NCBI GenBank assembly: GCA_040902895.1
Contig: JBBDWL010000049.1
Span: forward strand, 94,608 to 158,607
Source of the DNA: JALYRV01 sp040902895
Lineage (GTDB): Bacteria; Acidobacteriota; Vicinamibacteria; Vicinamibacterales; SCN-69-37
DNA length: 64,000 nt
Reading direction: 5' to 3'
Positions 57,401-64,000 of this stretch are shown in pieces. The translations under genes and the position numbers were made by a program. The notes beneath the pieces are model-generated. The model saw only the letters and a program-made list of their open reading frames with translations, was not told the DNA's origin and did not search any database. Every line of letters begins with the position of its first letter. The stretch's first letter is position 1.

Positions 57401-57874
57401 CTGCGATTCGTTCGAGAGCTTGCGCGGCTCGGTGCCGTCAATCTTCGCGATCCAGAGATTGTCGCTGCCGTTGCGATCGCTGATGAACGCGAGGCGCTTG
57501 CCGTCGGGTGACACGCGCGGCTGCGCGTCGAACGGCAGACCATCGGTGATGCGCGCCGCCGTTCCGCCCGCCATCGGGACGCGATACAGATCGCCGGCCA
57601 GCTCGAAGATGATGGCCTCGCCGTCAGGTGTGACATCGAGCGAGAGCCAGGTGGCCTCGTCGGTGTCGAATTCGATGGTGCGCTCGGTCTTGAGCGGCAG
57701 ATCGTGCTTTTTCTTCGGCTCTTCTTTCTTGTCGGCGGGTTTTTCCTGCCCGTCGACTCCGGTCTGGGCGCCCTGAGCAACGTCGAAGGGCTGCGGCTTT
57801 TCCTGAACGGGCGTGTGGGCCACCGACAGGCACACGGCGAGCGACGAGTAAATCAGGGCAGTTATCGGGCGCAT
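54461..57874 (-). CDS. Amidohydrolase with N-terminal beta-propeller, exported
   Basis: 1137 residues. Signal segment MRPITALIYSSLAVCLSVAH. PD40/TolB-like propeller repeats cover about 60-690 (PRVSPDGKRLAFISDRNGSD, WSPDGQSIAYVTWSMNEGG). A Thr/Pro-rich linker lies near 690-720 (TTPAPSTPTTGATQSTPPAT). The metal-dependent amidohydrolase domain follows: GGTVITMKGDEVLRNADIIV, YIVPGFIDTHAHWEFRTHD (HxH), VGGHGQLQGLGYHWE and SLETGKLADLVVLDRNPLEN. It probably hydrolyses peptides or cyclic amides outside the cytoplasm. It is the first gene of a pair with the SDR. TAGAAT lies 9 bases before the ATG. Confidence 0.93.
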   Translation of the reverse strand: MRPITALIYSSLAVCLSVAHTPVQEKPQPFDVAQGAQTGVDGQEKPADKKEEPKKKHDLPLKTERTIEFDTDEATWLSLDVTPDGEAIIFELAGDLYRVPMAGGTAARITDGLPFDAQPRVSPDGKRLAFISDRNGSDNLWIAKIDGTEPRKLSNESQQAVISPVWTPDSQYVIASVRATGGTQLRMFHVDGGSGITLGAPSAPEGGRGGGPAPAASPNRLGATLSPDGRYLYAAQSSGGGGGGLPGWQIARLDMKTGDVDVITQAAGRAFRPLVSPDGNWLVYASRHETQTGLRVRDLSTGADRRLVWPVQRDEIESGGSPSRDLFPGYAFTPDSKAILTTKDGKIQKVDIATGQMTVIPFTANVQLEVGPDLEFPYRIEQGPVRARLIQDPKQSPDGKRLAMSVLTKIYVRDLPSGQPRRLTNGDNWEFKPTWSPDGQSIAYVTWSMNEGGHVWKTRADGSGQPQRLTSVPAFYTDITFSPDGTRIVGLRGNEFMRHQTFSEFGGLRIPLDLVWLPATGGTVETVVPARGVGFPHFTAEADRIYVYSNAGLISLRYDGTDRRTHLRVTGPARPGGGTPPAANAVLMRPDGKWALAAVNNQLWVVAVPPFTGSAASVSVRGPSVPVRRITDIGADYFAWADEGKTITWAIGSTYFRRAFDTLTFGPEPEAGRSGGAGGANATTPAPSTPTTGATQSTPPATPKDPLDLDKNVEAIDVVLEFPRAKPTGTIALRGGTVITMKGDEVLRNADIIVTDNRITSIGRRGAARIPAGAKIMDVSGKYIVPGFIDTHAHWEFRTHDVLEPQNWSLIANLAYGVTAGLDVQTSTNDYFAYQDLVDTGQAVGQRAFMTGPGVFSANDFQSYDATLAYLKRYKQHYRTINIKSYMVGNRKQRQWVVQAAKELGLMPTTEGGRDQKLDTTHAIDGMHGNEHTLPVVPLFKDTVEIFAQTKTAYTPTLLVQYGGPIAEHYFYTTMEVHDDPKLQRFYPHNVLDDMTRRRGTWVRMDEYSFDEAAAQAAKIQRAGGLIGVGGHGQLQGLGYHWEMWALAMGGMTPREVLKAATIDGARIIGFDQDLGSLETGKLADLVVLDRNPLENIRHTNTVRWVMKNGELYEADTLRQVWPVERTLPKFWWTEQK

Positions 57875-57981
57875 AAGGCGATGATTCTATCTCTACAGCG
57901 TGGTCGAATCCGATAAGCATCATTCGCGGCCAAGCCGTAATAGACTCTGACCACCTTTCGTCCATTCCCGGAGTGAAGCGT

Positions 57982-59247
57982 ATGAAACGGCTGATCGTAG
58001 CGGCAGGTGTGATGGCGGGGTCGCTTTCGGCGGCGGCTCTACAAACTCAAGGACAACAGCAGCCGCAGGCGCCCGATCACGTGCGCACGCTTGTCTCGCG
58101 GCTCGATTTGGAGAAATACAAGGCCACGATCAAAGGCCTCACGCAATTCGGTGATCGGCGCGAGGGTACCGAGCGCAACCGGAAGGCGGTCGACTGGATC
58201 GAAGCCCAGCTCAAGAGCTACGGCTGCGAGACGGGCCGTGTTACCTATGACCCGGCCAATCCGCGCGGATTCACGGAAGCGGAGCTCGAAGCGCAGCGTC
58301 AGGCACGGGCCGCCCGTCAGGGCGGCCGAGGACAGGGACGCGGCCGGGGCGCCGGGCGCGGCACCCAGCAGCCGCCGCGGACGCCTGCCGGCACACCCGA
58401 CGATCCGTTCCGTCGCGGCGCCGGAAGCAAGGGTTTCGGCGCACGCACCGGCGTCAACAACGATCCGGAGCGTCAGCCCGACGTCAAGCTTCGCGAGTTG
58501 AACAAGGGTCCCATCATCCCCGGCCCGGTCGACATGGTCTATTGCACCAAGTGGGGCACGACCCGCCGCGGCGAGATGTACATCGTCGGCGGGCACATGG
58601 ACGGCATCGGGTACGGCGAGGCGGCGAACGACGATGGGTCGGGCACGGCGATCGTGATGGAGCTGGCGCGAATCTTCAGCTCGCCCGACGTGACAACAGA
58701 CGTGTCGATTCGCTTTGCGTTGTGGAACGGCGAGGAAGGCGGACTCAAAGGCGCGAACGCCTACGTCGCGCAGCGCCGCGAACGTCAAGGCCAGCCCGAC
58801 GAGCCCAAATGGCTCGGCATGGTGCAGCACGACATGATGATGTGGGACCATGGCATGCCGGCGCCCGACGGCAAGGTCAGTCCGTGGCAGCGGCCCGAGG
58901 CCGACGTGAACATCGAGTTCCAGGAGAATTCGAAGATGGCCGACGCGTCATCGAGGTTCGCGCTCGTCTTCAAAAACGCTAATGAGCGTTATGCGACCGA
59001 TTATCCGGCGACGATCGGGCCGCACATGCAAAGCACCGACTCCGTTCCGTTCCAGGACATCATTCCGGCAATCAGCCTGCGCGAGAACGAGCGGCGCGAT
59101 CATATCGGCTTCGGGTGGGATCCGAACTGGCATCAGCCCACCGACGTGTTCTCGCTATACACCGACAAGGATTTCCGCCTCGGTCTCAACGCAGCGCAGA
59201 CGACGCTGGCCGCGATCGCGCAGCTGGCGAAAGCAGTCGTGAAGTGA
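57982..59247 (+). CDS. M28 family aminopeptidase, exported
   Basis: 421 residues. Signal peptide MKRLIVAAGVMAGSLSAAAL. Zinc ligands: GGHMDGIGYG (His), EAANDDGSGTAIVMEL (Asp) and FALWNGEEGGLKGANAYVAQ (Glu-Glu). An Arg/Gly-rich insert (GGRGQGRGRGAGRGTQQP) interrupts the N-terminal part. GGAG at 57970 supports ATG 57982 over the GTG at 57973. The stop overlaps the next start (GTGA), so it is an operon with the propeller protein. Confidence 0.92.
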   Translation: MKRLIVAAGVMAGSLSAAALQTQGQQQPQAPDHVRTLVSRLDLEKYKATIKGLTQFGDRREGTERNRKAVDWIEAQLKSYGCETGRVTYDPANPRGFTEAELEAQRQARAARQGGRGQGRGRGAGRGTQQPPRTPAGTPDDPFRRGAGSKGFGARTGVNNDPERQPDVKLRELNKGPIIPGPVDMVYCTKWGTTRRGEMYIVGGHMDGIGYGEAANDDGSGTAIVMELARIFSSPDVTTDVSIRFALWNGEEGGLKGANAYVAQRRERQGQPDEPKWLGMVQHDMMMWDHGMPAPDGKVSPWQRPEADVNIEFQENSKMADASSRFALVFKNANERYATDYPATIGPHMQSTDSVPFQDIIPAISLRENERRDHIGFGWDPNWHQPTDVFSLYTDKDFRLGLNAAQTTLAAIAQLAKAVVK

Positions 59248-60548
59248 AGTTCGCGATCGCAGTTGCGTTGCTCGCGCTGACGGCACCGGCCGCGCCCGCT
59301 CCGACCGATTGGCCTCAGTGGAGGGGACCGAACGGCGCCGGTATCGCGGAAGGCAAGTTCCGCGATACGTGGACGCCCGAATCCGTGACGTGGAAGGTTC
59401 CGATTCCTGGCGCGGGCCACTCCTCTCCAGTCGTCGCGAACGGCCGCATCTATCTGACGACGTCGGTCATGGGTGATCCGGCACCGCCCGGCCACAAAGC
59501 ACCGGTGCATCTCGGATTCGATCTCAAGCCGGGCTACGTCAATCCCGACAGTTGCTGCATCGACAGGAAGTACGCGCTGAAGGTCATCGCGCTCGATGCG
59601 AAGTCCGGCGATCTGCTGTGGGAGCGCACCGCGTTCGACGGCGTGATGTATGACGACCGGCACCGTCGAAACACGTACGCGTCATCAACCGTCGCTACGG
59701 ACGGTGAGATGCTCTATGCCTACTTCGAATCAGCCGGGTTGTACGCGTATGACAAGAACGGCAACCTGAAATGGAAAACCGACTTTGGCGGGCTCGCCAA
59801 GGCCGGCATGGGTCCGGGGATGTCGCCACTGATCTATGGCGACGTGTTGATCGTGCAGAACGATCTCGAGATGGGCGAAGGCTCGCACATCCTGGCGCTC
59901 GATCGAAAGACAGGCAAGCAGGTCTGGAAGACCGCGCGCAGTCATCGTCGCAGTTGGGCGACGCCCATCATCGTCGACGCCGGCGGTCGTCAAGAACTGA
60001 TCGCGTCCGGAGCCGAGTCCGTGATCGCGTACGACCCGGCAACCGGCGCGGAGCTGTGGAAGACGGAGGGCGTGCGCAGCCATCCCATTCCGAGCGTCGT
60101 GCAGGGACACGGCCTGATCTTCGCGACGGCAGGCAGCGGTGCGAAGGTCGCGCTCGCGATCAAGCCGGGACAGGTGGACGAAACCGCTCGCATCGCGTGG
60201 AAGTACAACAAGGGGACGGCGTACGTGCCGTCGCCAATCCTTTACGGCGACTACCTTTATTTGATGAGTGACGCCGGTCTGCTGACCTGTCTCGACCCGA
60301 AAACCGGTGAACTCAAATACCAGGGAGGCCGTCCGCCCGTGCCTGCCGAGGTCAAGGCGTCACCTGTCGCGTTCGACGGCAAGCTGCTGCTCACGAGCGT
60401 CGACGGCGATACGTTCGTCATCAAGGCTGGCCCGACGCACGAAGTGCTGCGCACCAATTCGGTCGGCGAGCCTGTCTGGGCCTCCCCTGCCCTCGCCAAC
60501 GGCACGATCTACATCCGCGGCCAGCAGCACCTGTTCGCGATCCGATAA
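59244..60548 (+). CDS. PQQ-like beta-propeller repeat protein, exported
   Basis: 434 residues from GTG 59244, with signal VKFAIAVALLALTAPAAPAP. PQQ-type blades repeat through the protein: WPQWRGPNGAGIAEGKF, LKVIALDAKSGDLLWERTAF, HILALDRKTGKQVWKTARSH, VIAYDPATGAELWKTEGVR and LLTCLDPKTGELKYQG. Related proteins range from BamB-like scaffolds to dehydrogenases; no catalytic PQQ-binding residues stand out, so a scaffold or binding role is more likely. The stop codon lies at the edge of a perfect palindrome. Confidence 0.9.
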   Translation: MKFAIAVALLALTAPAAPAPTDWPQWRGPNGAGIAEGKFRDTWTPESVTWKVPIPGAGHSSPVVANGRIYLTTSVMGDPAPPGHKAPVHLGFDLKPGYVNPDSCCIDRKYALKVIALDAKSGDLLWERTAFDGVMYDDRHRRNTYASSTVATDGEMLYAYFESAGLYAYDKNGNLKWKTDFGGLAKAGMGPGMSPLIYGDVLIVQNDLEMGEGSHILALDRKTGKQVWKTARSHRRSWATPIIVDAGGRQELIASGAESVIAYDPATGAELWKTEGVRSHPIPSVVQGHGLIFATAGSGAKVALAIKPGQVDETARIAWKYNKGTAYVPSPILYGDYLYLMSDAGLLTCLDPKTGELKYQGGRPPVPAEVKASPVAFDGKLLLTSVDGDTFVIKAGPTHEVLRTNSVGEPVWASPALANGTIYIRGQQHLFAIR

Positions 60549-60603
60549 ATGGGGACGGGTCTGGTTTTTTCATAACACGTAAAAACCAGACCCGTCCCCA
60601 TTT
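60547..60603. repeat. Perfect 23-base inverted repeat (REP-like element/terminator)
   Basis: Arms 60547-60569 and 60581-60603 are exactly complementary with an 11-base loop, and T runs flank both sides. The arm core is GGGGACGGGTCTGG. It begins in the stop codon of the propeller gene and could end transcription in both directions. Confidence 0.9.
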
Positions 60604-60653
60604 TTCGTGAACCTTTGACGGCCCGGTGCGTATTGGGCTATGTAGATACGCAC

Positions 60654-63227
60654 ATGCCGCGACACCTCGCGACCGCCATCGTCCGCATGTCCGCCCTGCT
60701 CGCACCCCGCCGCCTGAGGGCCGCGTGGCGCGAGGAATGGCTGGCCGAGATTTCCGCCGCGCGCGGCACCAGCGGCCGCATGACGACCACCTCGCCCGAT
60801 CTCGCCGTGCGCAACGGCTGGACGGCCGACTTCCGCGACGCCTGGCGCGCGCTCGTGAAAACGCCCCTGCAGACCATCACGATGATCGGGTGTCTGTCAG
60901 TCGGCGCGGCGCTGATGGTCACCATCTTCGCGATCGCCAACGCGCTCAGCGCCGGAGATCCGGCCGGCGTCCGCGACCGCGAACAATTGGTTCGCATCGG
61001 CGCGCGACTGAGGACCAGTCATCTCTACACGCTCCTGATGTCCGACTACCGGCGGGCTGATTGGCAGCGTCCTCCCGACGCGTTCGAGGCGATCGGCGGC
61101 GAGTACAGCACGGGTTTCATGCCCGTCGTGATCCACGGTGACGTGCACCAGGCGCGGGGATTGAGAGTCACGGGAACCTACTTCCCGTTGCTCGGTTCCG
61201 TTCCTGCGATCGGCCGTTTGATTGGTCCGTCCGACGACGTGCCGGGCGCTGCGCCGGTTGTGGTCCTCGGGCATCGCTTCTGGCAGCGGCGCTTTGGCGG
61301 CGATCCCAGCGTACTCGGGCGCGTCCTGCCCATCGGTGCGGGTACCTACGAGATCGTGGGCGTGGCGCCGCCCGGGTTCGTCGGTTTCGAGATGGGCGAC
61401 CTCGGACAAAGTGCCGACGCCGACCGCGATTTCTGGCTTCCGATGGCGCCGATTCTCGCAACTCGCCCCGAAGACAGCGCCGCGCCGGATCTCGTGGGGC
61501 GGCTCGCTCCGGGCGTGACCCTGCAGCAAGCGGAGGCACAGCTCCAGGCGTTTCTGCCTGACCCTCTCGTGGTGCCGGCTTCCCAGACGGGCCGCCTCGG
61601 CGTGCTTGTCTATAGACTGGCCCCTCTCGAGAACACCCGCGACTTCGCGCTCTTCTTCATTCTCCTGTTCTCCGTTCCCGCCGTGATACTGCTCATCGCC
61701 TGCGCGAACGTCGCGGGCCTGCAGGCGGTTCGAGCTGTCCAACGACGGCACGAACTCGCGCTTCGCACATCGCTGGGCGCGACGCGCGCGCGTCTCGCGC
61801 GGCTGCTGACTATCGAGACCCTCATCGTCGCGGCGGCGGCGGCCGCGGCAGGATGGGGCGCGAGCGTGGTCGCGCTGCGGCAGAGCGCGGCGTTCCTGCC
61901 TTTCGCGGCCCAACTCGACTGGCGCGTATTCCTGTTCGCCCTCGGCTTGCCCCTGGCCGTCACGCTCATGGTCGGCGTCATTCCGTCATGGCGCTCGACG
62001 AGGTTCGATGTGCTTTCGGGACTTCGGCTCGGCGCGCGAGCGGGCGGCCCAGGGCGCACCAGAGTGCGACGCGCGCTGATCGCCACGCAGGTGGCCCTGT
62101 CCATCGCGCTCGTCTTTACGGCCATCGTCCTGTCCCGTGCCCTCGCGAAGGGTCCCCCTGGCATGATTCCGGGCGCATCCGACATCGTGACGGCCGGTTT
62201 CTATCTGACGAGCCGGGCCGACGACGAAGGAGGACAGCGGGCCGCGGTCCAGCGATTGGTCGAGGAAGCCTCGCAACTGGCAGCGCCACGGAATATCGCA
62301 TTCAGCACGGGCCCGCTCCTGGTCTCCGGGAGGGCCGCCATGACGCCGCCGGGCACGAAGGCGCGCTTCCAGGATTGGTTCGACACGCGCGTGGCGACAC
62401 CTGCGTTTTTCGATCTGTTCGGAGTCACGCTTCTCGAGGGCCGCTTCTATGACGACCGGGAGCAAGGCGTCATGGTCGTCAACGAGTCGTTCGCGCGCAG
62501 GTTCTCGGATGGCGAGGCGATTGTCGGTAAGTCGTACGCATTCGCCGCCGACGGATTATTCGGCAGCCCGAGTGAGCAGGGACACGTCACCCGGCAGGTC
62601 ATCGGCCTGGTCAAGGACGGTTTCGAGCGGGACGCAAACGACCGTCAAGCCGCTCTGGCGTATCTGCCTCTCGACACGGCGCGCCTCACCAGCGTCGCGG
62701 TGTTTGTGCGATCGCCGAACAGCGCCGAGACGCTGCAGGGCCTCCGAGCGATGGCCGCGCGCGAGTCACCGACGCTGCTGCCGCGGCCCTTTGGAACGGT
62801 CGAGAGCCTGATGAGCGAGGAGTACCGTTCTGCCATCTGGCTGTCGCGCGCGCTTGGCGGCACGGGCATGCTCGCGCTGCTGCTGGCGGCGGTGGGACTG
62901 TTCGAACTCGTGTCGGCGTCGGTAACGCAGCGGACGCACGAACTCGGGGTGCGCGTCGCGCTCGGGGCCCGCGGCGCCGACATCATCGGGCTCATCATGC
63001 GCGACATCTCGCTGATGAGCGGCGTGGGCGTCGTTGCCGGCATCGCGCTCGCGGTGCCGGCGTGGGTGTTCATCCAGGACGAAGTCATGAAGAACGCGAC
63101 GCTTGCGGATCCGGCCGGGCTCCTCGCGGGGCTTGCGGCGCTCGGCGTCACGATGTTCGCCGCGACCTATGCGCCGGCGCGCCGAGCGTGCGGTGCCGAT
63201 CCACTCAACGCTCTCAGGAGTGAATGA
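60654..63227 (+). CDS. ADOP-type ABC transporter permease (acidobacterial duplicated orphan permease)
   Basis: 857 residues. The short N-terminal prefix (APRRLRAAWREEWLAEISAA) is typical of ADOP proteins. It is followed by a MacB/FtsX permease with duplicated halves: TPLQTITMIGCLSVGAALMV, a large periplasmic MacB_PCD region (FPLLGSVPAIGRLIGPSDDV), then ANVAGLQAVRAVQRRHELAL and, near the end, VTQRTHELGVRVALGARGAD. The C terminus is GADPLNALRSE. There is no ATPase gene beside it, hence orphan. A PadR regulator overlaps its stop by 4 bases, and a second ADOP gene follows. Confidence 0.95.
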   Translation: MPRHLATAIVRMSALLAPRRLRAAWREEWLAEISAARGTSGRMTTTSPDLAVRNGWTADFRDAWRALVKTPLQTITMIGCLSVGAALMVTIFAIANALSAGDPAGVRDREQLVRIGARLRTSHLYTLLMSDYRRADWQRPPDAFEAIGGEYSTGFMPVVIHGDVHQARGLRVTGTYFPLLGSVPAIGRLIGPSDDVPGAAPVVVLGHRFWQRRFGGDPSVLGRVLPIGAGTYEIVGVAPPGFVGFEMGDLGQSADADRDFWLPMAPILATRPEDSAAPDLVGRLAPGVTLQQAEAQLQAFLPDPLVVPASQTGRLGVLVYRLAPLENTRDFALFFILLFSVPAVILLIACANVAGLQAVRAVQRRHELALRTSLGATRARLARLLTIETLIVAAAAAAAGWGASVVALRQSAAFLPFAAQLDWRVFLFALGLPLAVTLMVGVIPSWRSTRFDVLSGLRLGARAGGPGRTRVRRALIATQVALSIALVFTAIVLSRALAKGPPGMIPGASDIVTAGFYLTSRADDEGGQRAAVQRLVEEASQLAAPRNIAFSTGPLLVSGRAAMTPPGTKARFQDWFDTRVATPAFFDLFGVTLLEGRFYDDREQGVMVVNESFARRFSDGEAIVGKSYAFAADGLFGSPSEQGHVTRQVIGLVKDGFERDANDRQAALAYLPLDTARLTSVAVFVRSPNSAETLQGLRAMAARESPTLLPRPFGTVESLMSEEYRSAIWLSRALGGTGMLALLLAAVGLFELVSASVTQRTHELGVRVALGARGADIIGLIMRDISLMSGVGVVAGIALAVPAWVFIQDEVMKNATLADPAGLLAGLAALGVTMFAATYAPARRACGADPLNALRSE

Positions 63228-63532
63228 ACGTGGCGACGCTTTCCTACACCGGCCTCTTCGTCCTCCAGGCCCTCGCGCAGGGCCATAAGTTCGGGTTCGA
63301 CATCATGGACGTCACGAACCTGCCGAGCGGCACCGTCTACCCCGCCCTGCGCAGACTCGAGAGTCTCGGACTGGTCCGATCCGACTGGGAAACCGACAAG
63401 GAAGCGCGCGACAACGCGCGGCGGCCGCGGCGCTATTACGAACTGACGAAGACCGGGCGGGAGCAGCTCGTCGAAGCTGAGTCGCGCTATCGCGCGGTGT
63501 CGAAGCTTTTCGCCCGCCGAGGCCGCGCATGA
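63224..63532 (+). CDS. PadR family transcriptional regulator
   Basis: 102 residues, winged helix: GLFVLQALAQGHKFGFDIMD, the wing LPSGTVYPALRRLESLGLVR and RPRRYYELTKTGREQLVEAE. PadR proteins commonly sit next to ADOP permeases and are expected to control them. ATGA overlaps on both sides tie the three genes into one transcript. Confidence 0.95.
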   Translation: MNVATLSYTGLFVLQALAQGHKFGFDIMDVTNLPSGTVYPALRRLESLGLVRSDWETDKEARDNARRPRRYYELTKTGREQLVEAESRYRAVSKLFARRGRA

Positions 63533-64000
63533 TTCGGCGCGTCTGCCGCGCGATCGTGCGCGTGTCGGCGCCGCTCGCCCCGCGCCGGGTTCGAGCGAGG
63601 TGGCTCGAGGAATGGCGGGCCGAGATCGACGCGGCGCCCGCGTCGCCTCTCCGTCTCCTCTCACGGGTGGCCGGCGCGCCGATCGACGCGCTACTCGCGC
63701 GCTGGACGACGCGCAGCGTCGATATCCCGACCAGGCATGGCTGGTCAGCGGATGCACGAGATGCAGTGCGCGCCCTGCTGAAGACACCGATGCAGACGCT
63801 GACGATGATCGGCTGCCTCGGTGTGGGCGCCGCCCTGATGGTCAGCATGTTCGCGTTTACGCACGCCCTGTTCGGCACGGGTCCGCTGCCTGGCGTTGAT
63901 GATCGCGATCGGATCGTGCGGGTCCGAGGGTCGAGCACACCGGGCCGCACCGACTCATTGAACTGGGGACAGTTCGAGGCTGTTGACTGGTCCGCATCGC
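63529..64000 (+). CDS. Second ADOP-type ABC permease (5' part, cut by window)
   Basis: At least 157 residues are visible. It starts MIRRVCRAIVRVSAPLAPRR, followed by the ADOP prefix (VRARWLEEWRAEIDAAPA) and the first helix region TPMQTLTMIGCLGVGAALMV, nearly the same as in the preceding permease. It is clearly a paralogue of the gene at 60654. The frame is open at the right edge. Confidence 0.93.
   Translation, partial: MIRRVCRAIVRVSAPLAPRRVRARWLEEWRAEIDAAPASPLRLLSRVAGAPIDALLARWTTRSVDIPTRHGWSADARDAVRALLKTPMQTLTMIGCLGVGAALMVSMFAFTHALFGTGPLPGVDDRDRIVRVRGSSTPGRTDSLNWGQFEAVDWSAS

Overview
The window reads as a chromosomal scaffold of a high-GC bacterium, most likely Acidobacteriota and probably Vicinamibacteria. 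The main taxonomic clue is at the right end: two large ABC permeases of the acidobacterial duplicated orphan permease (ADOP) type with a PadR regulator between them. Tricorn-like and amidohydrolase/beta-propeller exported enzymes and a small MARGWESK-type protein fit the same group. A 100-N gap flanked by the same 55 bases shows that this is draft assembly. Genes are tightly packed, with many 1-4 base start/stop overlaps, and several starts appear leaderless. There is one tRNA (Leu-TAA), no rRNA, and no transposase, integrase or CRISPR array that I could recognise.

Layout. 1-5061: a tesA-ybbA-ybbP-like group and a divergent M24 peptidase. 5057-10877: a small gene bracketed by inverted heptamer repeats, a nucleotidyltransferase, a metallophosphoesterase, an L,D-transpeptidase, an M23 peptidase, and an ECF sigma/anti-sigma/DUF4097 set. 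10900-14704: amino-acid permease, aminotransferase, and an NfeD/SPFH pair. 14795-20789: a kinase-like secreted protein, a beta-barrel gene cut from its signal peptide by two TGA codons, a copper-type P-ATPase beside tRNA-Leu, a 9-mer repeat array, the assembly gap, and a crotonase. 20767-29495: DUF255 thioredoxin protein, PfpI protein, ABC exporter, FAD/Rieske oxidoreductase, SDR and M48 protease. 29584-31885: YihY and four small membrane proteins. 32009-36428: an orphan NtrC-type regulator heading mlaE-mlaF-mlaD, where MlaD carries an OmpA-like tail. 36531-42510: leucine degradation (mccB, liuC, mccA split into two genes, mvaB), interrupted by a four-helix-bundle (23S rRNA intervening-sequence type) gene. 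42595-51310: YcbB-type L,D-transpeptidase, receiver protein, methyltransferase, creatininase, a four-repeat zinc-ribbon protein, cyanophycinase and tricorn protease. 51311-53669: a lower-GC accessory segment with a DUF262/DUF1524 (GmrSD-like) gene. 53670-60548: SDR, amidohydrolase, M28 peptidase and PQQ-type propeller. 60654-64000: ADOP-PadR-ADOP.

Functional themes. One is envelope upkeep (peptidoglycan cross-linking and cleavage, phospholipid transport, SPFH/NfeD, YihY). The second is exported protein and amino-acid scavenging (M24, M28, tricorn, cyanophycinase, amidohydrolase, APC permease) feeding leucine catabolism.

The most unusual signal is a set of short arrays with 7, 8 or 9 base periods, each made of a fixed core plus a variable spacer and each sitting at or just after a stop codon. 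Two of them occur as inverted pairs that exactly bracket single small genes (5057-5334 and 39142-39683). The second bracketed gene is the four-helix-bundle gene inside the leucine operon, which suggests an intervening-sequence-like cassette inserted in a protein-coding operon.
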